Positions 18,993 through 25,641 of a stretch of DNA of 64,000 nt are shown in pieces. The stretch comes from UBA1219 sp045601425 (GTDB lineage: Bacteria; Bacteroidota; Bacteroidia; Bacteroidales; P3), in assembly GCA_045601425.1 (NCBI GenBank), contig JAZRZP010000040.1, positions 87,168 through 151,167 of the forward strand, given 5' to 3'. A program made the position numbers and the translations under genes. The notes below the pieces were generated by a model. It saw only the letters and a list, made by a program, of their open reading frames with translations, made no database searches and was not told where the DNA came from. The number at the start of each line of letters is the position of its first letter. Within the stretch, counting starts at the first letter, position 1.

Positions 18993-19309
18993 TTTCTGTT
19001 TTTTTTCTTTTGGTATAATGGTAATGTCTCAAGTAATTTCTTTATTACCTGAATCGTTTCTCTGCGGTGTTCAACGTCGAGGATATAATGTTCCTTGGCT
19101 CCGGGATACGGGAAACCGCATTCGGCTCCGGACATGAGAGGCTCTAGTTCCGGCAATTTCTTCACGTAACAGAGATTGTCGCACGCAAGGATGACGGGAA
19201 TTTCATCCACATAAATACACCAGTCGCCGAACATTTTCCGTGCCCGGACATTTCCTGCACCCTCAAGCTGGGCACACACAAAATCAATATATTCCTTATT
19301 GCTTGCCAT
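18989..19309 (-). CDS. TfoX/Sxy N-terminal domain protein
   Basis: A 106-residue single-domain protein with the pattern VRARKMFGDWCIYVDEIPVILACD, typical of TfoX_N. The C-terminal TfoX domain of the competence regulator is missing, as in many stand-alone members outside Proteobacteria. Overlaps the CAT-like gene by four bases. Function of stand-alone members is unknown. Confidence 0.85.
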   Translation of the reverse strand: MASNKEYIDFVCAQLEGAGNVRARKMFGDWCIYVDEIPVILACDNLCYVKKLPELEPLMSGAECGFPYPGAKEHYILDVEHRRETIQVIKKLLETLPLYQKKKNRK

Positions 19310-19376
19310 TATTGCTTAGAGCATTTTTTGTTTCTATAATTATTATAATTATATACACACCGCATCTGTCTCCGAT

Positions 19377-20060
19377 TCAATAATCATTCGTGAGATCTCC
19401 GCTTCCGCTGATGGGAATCTGCTCTCCCAAATAAGTGGGCTTCAATTTGAATAAGACTTTAAAAAAATCTTTGAACCTTGCAAGAATCTCACGGCACTCA
19501 TTAATGTTTCGGCCGCCGTACACACGGTAATCGGAAGGAACACCGTATGCTTCAATTCCCAGTTTGTTCGCGATATACAAAGAACGGTACAAATGATACT
19601 TCTGCGTGACAATGATGGCCTTTTTTACACAAAAAACCTCTTTTGCCCTATACATGGTTTCATACGTAGAAAAACCGGCATGGTCCATGAAAATATTTGC
19701 AGATGGAATATTTGCGTCCATTGCATACTTCTTCATTGCCATCACTTCGTTGTAAGTTGTACGGCCATGGTCACCGCTCATCAGTATTTTTGATGATACT
19801 CCGGCATCACACAAAGTTATTCCTCCATCCAATCTGTCCTGCAAAATACTGCTCGGTTTTCCGGATTCATAGACCTTGGCACCCAAAACGATAATACAGT
19901 CCACACCGTCTATGCCTGCAGCCTGTTCGGGAGTCAGTATCAACGCTGCAGAAAAATGTTTCACATGAAAATTGATGGCCAACATACCTATGGCTCCCAC
20001 TGCAGCAATGATGAAGAGCAACAGCACCGCTTTTTTTACTATACGTCCTTTTTTTATCAT
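19377..20060 (-). CDS. SanA/ElyC-like DUF218 membrane protein
   Basis: A 227-residue protein with one N-terminal membrane anchor (AVLLLFIIAAVGAIGMLAINF) and a periplasmic DUF218 domain: DCIIVLGAKVYESGKPSSIL, DAGVSSKILMSGDHG, ETMYRAKEVF and VTQKYHLYRSLYIA. SanA of E. coli affects vancomycin exclusion at high temperature. ATG at 20060 is preferred to a TTG at 20078. A 67-base gap separates it from the TfoX-N gene. A role in envelope barrier function is family inference. Confidence 0.87.
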   Translation of the reverse strand: MIKKGRIVKKAVLLLFIIAAVGAIGMLAINFHVKHFSAALILTPEQAAGIDGVDCIIVLGAKVYESGKPSSILQDRLDGGITLCDAGVSSKILMSGDHGRTTYNEVMAMKKYAMDANIPSANIFMDHAGFSTYETMYRAKEVFCVKKAIIVTQKYHLYRSLYIANKLGIEAYGVPSDYRVYGGRNINECREILARFKDFFKVLFKLKPTYLGEQIPISGSGDLTNDY

Positions 20061-20160
20061 ATCATTTACATTAAACAATATAAATCAAAACATTACACGA
20101 ACCGCAAATCCTTTACAGGTGTAACGCACAACCATTTCTTTTATTGTTTTTCCGTGTGGA

Positions 20161-20262
20161 TCACAGTTTCGCAAGAAATTTTTCGTAATCCTTCACAAAA
20201 TCTTTGGGTTCCATCGGTTCGTTCAACATCCTGTTGAAGTCTTTCATGCTTTCATTTGCCAT
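20161..20262 (-). CDS. Possible 33-residue peptide gene
   Basis: ATG at 20262 to TGA at 20161 encodes 33 residues (MANESMKDFNRML, then NEPMEPKDFVKDYEKFLAKL). It is hydrophilic and predicted helical. An AAGGA sequence lies about 18 bases upstream, which is too far for a good ribosome site. It sits in the only sizeable gap (20061-20326) of this gene block. It could equally be the remnant of a larger gene. Confidence 0.3.
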   Translation of the reverse strand: MANESMKDFNRMLNEPMEPKDFVKDYEKFLAKL

Positions 20263-20326
20263 GACTTATCTTTTTTTAAGTCCTTTGATGATAATATCCA
20301 CTGTTTCTTTTTAAGTGTTTGCCGTT

Positions 20327-20887
20327 TTATTTATAGTATTTTTCGATTCCGCCGTAGCCGGTAATCAGTTTGTTCTCGCGGGTTTTCCGGATGAAATTTT
20401 CCAAGCGTTTGCGGAACTCCCCGGGACGGTGGCGGGCCGCATCGATGTAGGCGACACGGATGCGCCGGTAGGGTTCCGAAAAACGCCCGTAGTTTGCCCA
20501 TGCGGCAGCATCCTTTCGGATTTCCGCCAGGATGTCTTCTGGAAAAACGTAGGGCGTCTGAATAAGGGGCAAGACCGACGCCCGGACTTCCGGGTGAATC
20601 AGCCCATGGCCTTCAAGCCAGATCAGCCGCTCGATGTTGGGGCGCGAATAGGGACTTCCCTCCCGCCGCGGCGTAAAGCGGCGGATACCGTGGCTGCTGT
20701 CGAGGGTTCTGGCCTGACCGTCTATCCAGCCGAAGCAAAGAGCTTCCTCGACGGCATCGTTATAGGAAACGCTTTTCTCCCCCGATGCTTTCGTGGGAAA
20801 CACAAACCAGACTTCCTTTTCCGTCCGGAAATGTCCGCTGAGCCATTGGCGCCATTCGGCACGGTTATTTGTCCTGAAGATATTCAT
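20327..20887 (-). CDS. YdeI/OmpD-associated family protein
   Basis: A 186-residue cytoplasmic protein with the YdeI pattern: NRAEWRQWLSGHF at the start, SVSYNDAVEEALCFGWIDGQ, and the TPRREGSPYSRPNIER block. YdeI relatives have been associated with bacteriocin or antimicrobial peptide protection, but the mechanism is not known. It overlaps the RimJ/RimL-type acetyltransferase gene by four bases (ATGA), showing translational coupling. Confidence 0.88.
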   Translation of the reverse strand: MNIFRTNNRAEWRQWLSGHFRTEKEVWFVFPTKASGEKSVSYNDAVEEALCFGWIDGQARTLDSSHGIRRFTPRREGSPYSRPNIERLIWLEGHGLIHPEVRASVLPLIQTPYVFPEDILAEIRKDAAAWANYGRFSEPYRRIRVAYIDAARHRPGEFRKRLENFIRKTRENKLITGYGGIEKYYK

Positions 20888-21417
20888 TTTCTGTCCTTTC
20901 GTGACAATTTCAAGATTCTGACTGGCCGGTCTCCTCCAATTTCGAGGTTAGGACAGGTCGTTTCTCGTCCCGTATCCTTGAACCCGCATTTTTCCATCAC
21001 ACGGCCCGATGCCGGATTATCCAGGAAATAATCGCCCCACAGGGCGGTAAATCCTTTGTTGTTGAAGCAGTATGCAATAACGGCACGCATGGCTTCCGTA
21101 CAGATGCCCTGCCCCCAATACGGACGCGCCACCCAATAACCAATTTCGGCTTCATCTTCGGCAATCTGCAGATTGGAACAAGCGGCAGGCAGGTATCCGA
21201 CACAGCCTATGGACTCCCGGGTGGATTTCAGTTCCACGGCCCACATGCCTTCACCGCCAAAAACAGTCCTTATGATTTCCCGGCTTTCTTCTACCGATTT
21301 GTGTGGCGGCCAGCCGGCACGCGGACCTACTTCAGGGTCGGAGGCATACTTGTAAAGCACATCCGCATCGTCCTCGCGCCACGGACGTAATATCAGTCTT
21401 TCAGTTTCAATTTGCAT
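20884..21417 (-). CDS. GNAT family N-acetyltransferase, RimJ/RimL type
   Basis: A 177-residue acetyltransferase starting MQIETERLILRPWREDDAD, the typical RimL opening, with the acetyl-CoA loop GYWVARPYWGQGICTEAMRAV near residues 95-115 and DNPASGRVMEKCGF near the C-terminus. ATG at 21417 lies 2 bases after the stop of the GNAT-zinc ribbon gene. Substrate is unknown; family members acetylate ribosomal protein N-termini or small molecules. Confidence 0.9.
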   Translation of the reverse strand: MQIETERLILRPWREDDADVLYKYASDPEVGPRAGWPPHKSVEESREIIRTVFGGEGMWAVELKSTRESIGCVGYLPAACSNLQIAEDEAEIGYWVARPYWGQGICTEAMRAVIAYCFNNKGFTALWGDYFLDNPASGRVMEKCGFKDTGRETTCPNLEIGGDRPVRILKLSRKDRK

Positions 21418-21419
21418 AA

Positions 21420-22292
21420 TTAACGTGAATTTTTCCTCCAGCGTTTCAGTATCGGGAATATTTTCCGGCAATGTTCTTTCATCTGTTCGTTGGTCATTCC
21501 GGCCTGAGCACCGAACTGCGAACACATGTCAATGTATTCTTCCATGGAGACTTTATCCACAAATTCACCATCTTTGTAGCAGTATTTGCAATAGTCGAAA
21601 TTGGTGCTTCCGCCGGCATCGGTGCCGCAAATGTCATCGGTGGTCATGGGCATGCCGCAACTCTGGCAGAATTGGGGCAGCTGACCATCTTGCAGGTGCT
21701 TTTCCTTGACAGGGAAAGTTGCATCGTAGGCGGCAAAATCATCCGGTTTCTCATCACACACGAAATAACCTTCGGGCGTATGGTATGTTCCTTCGATTCT
21801 GTTCAAAAACCCGGGTATGAGTTCCTGTGCCAGAAAATACGGCACTTCGCTTTCGGCAGGTTCGCCATGATAGTGAATCTTCAAGCTGCTGGCCAAAACG
21901 AAACCTGCATTTTTATAGAAATCGATGTTGCCTTCCATGCAAAGCACTCCGATGCCCATTCCCTTGGCTTTCTCAATGGAATATTGCAGCAGTTTCAGAC
22001 CATAGCCTTTGCGTTTGTAGTCGGGATGGATGCTGATAGGCCCGAAAGTCCATGCAGGGAAAGGCGAGCCATCCGATTTTATGATAGTCGCCTTGGAAAA
22101 CATCACCTGTCCGATGATTTTTCCGTCTTCCTCCATCACGAAATCGAGTTCCGGAATAAAGTCGGGATTATTTCGGTACTGGTTGAGAACGAAATGCTCC
22201 TTGCACCCGGGGCAATATACGTTCCAGAATGCTTCACGTGTGAGATTCTCCACCTCGCGGTAATCTTCAGGTTGTTCTAAACGAATGTTCAT
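21420..22292 (-). CDS. GNAT acetyltransferase fused to a C-terminal zinc ribbon
   Basis: The 290-residue protein has two parts. Residues 1-180 are a GNAT domain (RLEQPEDYREVENLTREAFW, then the acetyl-CoA site IHPDYKRKGYGLKLL). Residues about 205-290 are a zinc-ribbon domain with FCQSCGMPM, FDYCKYCYKDGEF and SMEEYIDMC, which is usually a separate small protein. Four cysteines in two CxxC pairs can bind one zinc ion. The start of translation overlaps no neighbour; the downstream GNAT gene follows after 2 bases. Confidence 0.88.
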   Translation of the reverse strand: MNIRLEQPEDYREVENLTREAFWNVYCPGCKEHFVLNQYRNNPDFIPELDFVMEEDGKIIGQVMFSKATIIKSDGSPFPAWTFGPISIHPDYKRKGYGLKLLQYSIEKAKGMGIGVLCMEGNIDFYKNAGFVLASSLKIHYHGEPAESEVPYFLAQELIPGFLNRIEGTYHTPEGYFVCDEKPDDFAAYDATFPVKEKHLQDGQLPQFCQSCGMPMTTDDICGTDAGGSTNFDYCKYCYKDGEFVDKVSMEEYIDMCSQFGAQAGMTNEQMKEHCRKIFPILKRWRKNSR

Positions 22293-22309
22293 GTTTTCAA
22301 GTTTATTGA

Positions 22310-22660
22310 TTATTTCAAGATTTCACTCCACACTTTGCCCTGACGGCAAAACACGGTATGGATTTTTGCACCCTTGATTTGCGGAACGCGTACTTTCGCG
22401 GCCTGTTCGGGAAAGAGGCGGATAAGTTCAACACGGTCATAACGTTCCACGATGACGGCGACGATGAAGTCGTCCTTTGTCATCGGGCAAGTGTATTCCA
22501 GCAGGTATTCGCCATCCATCTCAGTGATGGTGGGAACTGCATTCATATTTTCAACAGTTACGGGTTCGATTTTGCTTCCGCAACATTCAATTGCCGGTTT
22601 GCCGTAGGCTATGCCGACATTGCCGCATTTCGGGCAATAATAAATGTTCAATCTGTTCAT
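22310..22660 (-). CDS. Small protein with desulforedoxin-like cysteine site
   Basis: The 116-residue product begins MNRLNIYYCPKCGNVGIAYG and has CxxC followed 14 residues later by a CC pair (IECCGSK), like the metal site of desulforedoxin-type domains. The rest resembles no domain I can name. ATG at 22660 places the cysteine site at the start; an in-frame extension of 30 residues upstream looks non-coding. 17 bases precede the GNAT-zinc ribbon gene, so it is part of the same operon. Confidence 0.7.
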   Translation of the reverse strand: MNRLNIYYCPKCGNVGIAYGKPAIECCGSKIEPVTVENMNAVPTITEMDGEYLLEYTCPMTKDDFIVAVIVERYDRVELIRLFPEQAAKVRVPQIKGAKIHTVFCRQGKVWSEILK

Positions 22661-22695
22661 GGCAGTATTTCTGTTAAACAAAAACTCTATCTTAC

Positions 22696-22950
22696 TTAAT
22701 TGTTGATTTTCAATTTGTTTGTCGGATTTAGGTTTATTCCGAGAACGCACCGTCTGATGAATGGAATGTGTTTCAAGATTTCATAAATTACAGGCGAAAG
22801 CAATATCACCACATTCTGCGGCCGACACATCGGGGCGTCGGCAAAGCCGCCGACACCGCCTGACACGCCCTTGTTGTAGAAATAAATGACGTAGAACGGT
22901 ACCGGAAGCACCGTTGCCCATCGCAGATTGTCAAGCCAGAGTTTTCGCAT
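22696..22950 (-). pseudogene. Remnant of an acyltransferase-3 family membrane protein
   Basis: The 84-codon frame starts MRKLWLDNLRWATVLPVPFY and continues VIYFYNKGVSGGVGGFAD, which is the first membrane segment and loop of acyltransferase-3 proteins of roughly 350-400 residues (typically a histidine follows the FY). The frame then diverges and stops; nothing of the remaining ten or so membrane segments is found nearby. Its start overlaps the end of the TetR gene by 20 bases, suggesting that the intact gene was once the TetR target. Confidence 0.6.
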
Positions 22951-23572
22951 GTTTACCTTTTTTGACGACGGATATTGTGTCTTTGTCCTTTTTGCGTATG
23001 CGTGGAGTTATGTTTTCAGTCTTTTTCCCCGACATTATGTGGTTCAGTGTCGAAGCAAATTGAAATGACAGCATTTCACTTACGAGTTTGTCGGGATAAA
23101 TGTCTGCGTCTTTCGTGCTTATCAGTGCAAGTCCGCAGGTGAATATCCACATCTGTCTGAAAAGTCTTTCGCTTTGTCTTTTTGTAATACCGAATTCCCG
23201 GCAAGTGTCGTTGAGACACTCCTTTGCTTTCGGGTAAAGTACTTCGGTTTCAGCGTCTTTTGTGAGGAAAAGATAGTGAAACAGATGCTTCTCTTCGCGG
23301 GCAAAGCGTACGGTTCTTATGCCCAGTTCCTTGAAAGCCGGATGGTAGTCGGTAACGTCGGACACATAATCTGCAAACAAATCCAGTGCGTTTCCGTACA
23401 CCGAATCGAGTACCTCCTCCATGTTTCTGAATACGGTGAATACAGGTCGTGGCGAACTCTCCAAAACTTTTCCGAGTTCCCGTGCCGTGAGGGCGTCTAT
23501 GCCTCTTTCCCTTACAATGTCAAGGGCTTTTTGGGTAATGTGTTCCCTTGTAAAAAGTGCTTTTCTTGGCAT
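22931..23572 (-). CDS. TetR/AcrR family transcriptional regulator
   Basis: A 213-residue one-domain-plus-ligand regulator. The N-terminal DNA-binding domain (residues 5-50) includes ITQKALDIVRERGIDALTARELGKVL followed by a recognition region SSPRPVFTVFRNMEEV. The remaining part is a helical ligand domain without recognisable motif, and the tail (residues 185-213) is highly basic (RIRKKDKDTISVVKKGKHAK). A palindromic operator overlaps its promoter, so it probably represses itself. It heads the minus-strand block reaching to 17569. Confidence 0.9.
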   Translation of the reverse strand: MPRKALFTREHITQKALDIVRERGIDALTARELGKVLESSPRPVFTVFRNMEEVLDSVYGNALDLFADYVSDVTDYHPAFKELGIRTVRFAREEKHLFHYLFLTKDAETEVLYPKAKECLNDTCREFGITKRQSERLFRQMWIFTCGLALISTKDADIYPDKLVSEMLSFQFASTLNHIMSGKKTENITPRIRKKDKDTISVVKKGKHAKTLA

Positions 23573-23600
23573 ATCTTACTGAATGTCATTCTGTTATTTG

Positions 23601-23658
23601 AAAACATATGTTTTGCAACACATGTTGCAAATATACAAACAATAATCGTATCGGGCAA
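23601..23658 (-). promoter_or_regulatory. TetR promoter with two palindromic operator candidates
   Basis: The minus-strand -7 element TATATTTG (23628-23635) with CTTG 20 bases further upstream (23656-23659) overlaps a perfect 9-2-9 palindrome, TTTGCAACA and TGTTGCAAA (23612-23631). A second palindrome, AAAACATATGTTTT (23601-23614), adjoins it. Binding at either would block transcription of the TetR gene. Confidence 0.75.
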
Positions 23659-23666
23659 GAAGATTT

Positions 23667-24128
23667 TCATTTTTCTTCTGTAAATTCCTTTTCGGCCTTC
23701 TTGTTGAAATATATTACCAGAACGACCATCACCGCAATCAGAACGACATTGGTGATGAACAGGTATTTATGCAGTACACTGTCGTGTATGTTTTGCAGCC
23801 ATACCGTCATCGTTATCACAAGCGACACCATCACTGCCGTCAAACCGCACATCACCATGTGCGAAGGGGTAGGTTTCGGAGGAAACTTTTTCTTTTTCAG
23901 CTTGAATTTTCCTTCAACTGTTTTTATGCTGTACTTCCTGTTGATGTCCGGTTTTTTTGCTACGACGGCAAGAAGTGCCAGCACAACGGGTTGCAGTATA
24001 GCCATGCCGAGTATGTACTGGAATTTGTTTTCCGGCGGCAGGAACAGAATCATGAGTGCCAGATTCAGTGCACAAATGGCAAGAGCTACTGCGAAAAGTA
24101 TTTTTGTTGTCAGTTTGCTTTTTTCCAT
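23667..24128 (-). CDS. Four-segment membrane protein of unknown function
   Basis: A 153-residue protein with hydrophobic segments near residues 9-30, 38-58, 91-112 and 121-142, and a lysine-rich cytoplasmic loop between the second and third (FKLKKKKFPPKP). The tail is charged (KKAEKEFTEEK). It is the third gene of an operon with an SPFH protein and an Arc-type protein, which suggests a membrane-bound partner of the SPFH protein. No domain recognised. Confidence 0.75.
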   Translation of the reverse strand: MEKSKLTTKILFAVALAICALNLALMILFLPPENKFQYILGMAILQPVVLALLAVVAKKPDINRKYSIKTVEGKFKLKKKKFPPKPTPSHMVMCGLTAVMVSLVITMTVWLQNIHDSVLHKYLFITNVVLIAVMVVLVIYFNKKAEKEFTEEK

Positions 24129-24183
24129 GTCGTTGTGTGTTTTGGAAACGGCCGGAGAAGTCGTGCTGCCTCCGGCCGTGTAA

Positions 24184-24366
24184 TTATAAATCCGTTTTTT
24201 TTCCGGAAACGTTCTTTTTTTTCGGGTATCGTTTTGCTTTTTTCAGGGCTTCGGCCAGAATCCATTCTATCTGTCCGTTGGCACTGCGGAACTCATCGGA
24301 AGCCCATTGTTCTAAGGCTTCGAAAATTTCGTCATCGACCCGTAAAGCAAAGTTTTTCTTTCCCAT
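24184..24366 (-). CDS. Arc-type ribbon-helix-helix protein
   Basis: The 60-residue product starts MGKKNFALRVDDEIFEALEQWA, the beta strand and first helix of an Arc/MetJ domain, followed by SANGQIEWILAEALKKA. The lysine-rich end could contact DNA. In Bacteroidales an Arc-type gene of this kind follows an SPFH gene; both lie 16 bases apart here. It may regulate the operon. Confidence 0.85.
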   Translation of the reverse strand: MGKKNFALRVDDEIFEALEQWASDEFRSANGQIEWILAEALKKAKRYPKKKNVSGKKTDL

Positions 24367-24382
24367 AGTGAGACCTTTTTGT

Positions 24383-25318
24383 TTATTTGTACAGGCTTCC
24401 GGTGTTTATTACGGGGCTGGCACTTTCGTCGGCACAGAGTACCACCAGAAGGTTGCTTACCATGGCGGCTTTCTTTTCTTCGTCGAGTTCAACGATGTTT
24501 TCGGTGGAAAGTTTCTTGAGTGCGAGGTCAACCATGGAAACGGCACCTTCCACTATTTTCTCCCTTGCGGAAATTATGGCGTCGGCCTGCTGGCGTCGCA
24601 GCATAACCGAGGCTATTTCGGGCGAATAGGCAAGGTAATTTATACGTGCTTCGACAACTTCTATGCCGGCAATGTCGAGGTGTTTGCGGAGCTCTTCTTC
24701 CAGACGGTCGTTGATTTCTTCGCCGCCGCTGCGGAGGGTGATTTCCTTGCAGTCCCTGTCCATGTTGTCGTAAGCGTACATTCCGGCAACTTTCCTGAGG
24801 GCCGCATCGCTCTGCACTGCCACGAAATTATCGTATTTGCCTGCCGTTTCCACCTCAAAGCATACTTTGTAGGTGTCCTTTATTTTCCAAACCAGTACCA
24901 GACCAATCATTATCGGATTTCCGTTCTTGTCGTTCACTTTTATCGGTTCCACGTCCATGTTGTTGGCCCTGAAAGAAATCTTGGTTTTGTTGAAAAACGG
25001 ATTTACCCAGAAAAAACCGTTCTGTTTCACGGTTCCGCGGTATTTTCCGAAGAAAATCATTACCCGCGACTGGTTCGGCTGCACGGTGAAAAATCCGCAC
25101 CAGTCGAGAATGTAGATTATAACGAACACCAGTCCTGAAAATACCGGCAATGCAACCCAGCCCGTCCCTTCAGGACACTCCTCGGTAAACATGCAGTCCC
25201 ATGAAACCATCCATACTATGCACAGTATGAATGCCGCGAGCATCAGAAAATTGATGAACAAATGTAAGAAACCGTTGTTCTTTACAGTCATTTTTTTAAT
25301 AAATTCTTTTGTTTCCAT
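24383..25318 (-). CDS. SPFH/Band 7 domain membrane protein
   Basis: A 311-residue protein with two N-terminal membrane segments (about residues 19-42 and 55-74) and an SPFH domain from FFTVQPNQSRVMIFFGKYRG to about residue 230, then a helical region rich in Ala and Glu (MLRRQQADAIISAREKIVEGA). This is stomatin/flotillin-like; such proteins form oligomeric membrane scaffolds. The ATG at 25318 begins METKEFIKKM; an upstream frame adding 42 residues lies beyond the promoter. Confidence 0.9.
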   Translation of the reverse strand: METKEFIKKMTVKNNGFLHLFINFLMLAAFILCIVWMVSWDCMFTEECPEGTGWVALPVFSGLVFVIIYILDWCGFFTVQPNQSRVMIFFGKYRGTVKQNGFFWVNPFFNKTKISFRANNMDVEPIKVNDKNGNPIMIGLVLVWKIKDTYKVCFEVETAGKYDNFVAVQSDAALRKVAGMYAYDNMDRDCKEITLRSGGEEINDRLEEELRKHLDIAGIEVVEARINYLAYSPEIASVMLRRQQADAIISAREKIVEGAVSMVDLALKKLSTENIVELDEEKKAAMVSNLLVVLCADESASPVINTGSLYK

Positions 25319-25380
25319 GTTTTTGATTTTTAATATGTTAAACTTGTTTTTGTGATATTGTTTTAATATTATTTCAATTG

Positions 25381-25411
25381 CAAAGATACGACTATTTTCC
25401 TGATTTGCAAG
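25381..25411 (-). promoter_or_regulatory. Promoter of the SPFH operon
   Basis: On the minus strand CTTG (25408-25411), a 19-base spacer and TATCTTTG (25381-25388) match the consensus, about 60 bases before the ATG. Confidence 0.65.
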
Positions 25412-25460
25412 TTTTTTTTCATTTTTTTTGAAAAAATTTACCATATTGAAAAAAAATGTT

Positions 25461-25641
25461 TAATTTTGCACGTGATACGGTTCAGTTAGAACTTGTATAT
25501 TTTGCTGAGATTCAGCAGAATATGTGAAATAAAGATGTGAAAAAACGTACGTTTTTCATGTCTTTTTGTTGTTTTTATAAGTTATTATTTCTCAATTAGT
25601 TAATTTTTACGTTTTCTGCGAAAAAAAACGTACCTTTTTAC
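25461..25641 (+). promoter_or_regulatory. Promoter and hairpin-rich leader of the lipoprotein gene
   Basis: TAATTTTG followed by C (25461-25468) is a -7 element. The leader beyond it holds TGCTGA-GAT-TCAGCA (25503-25517) and the palindrome AAAAACGTACGTTTTT (25541-25556). An ATG at 25558 is in frame with the lipoprotein but is closed by TAG at 25597. The rest of the gap 25319-25641 is AT-rich. Confidence 0.45.
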
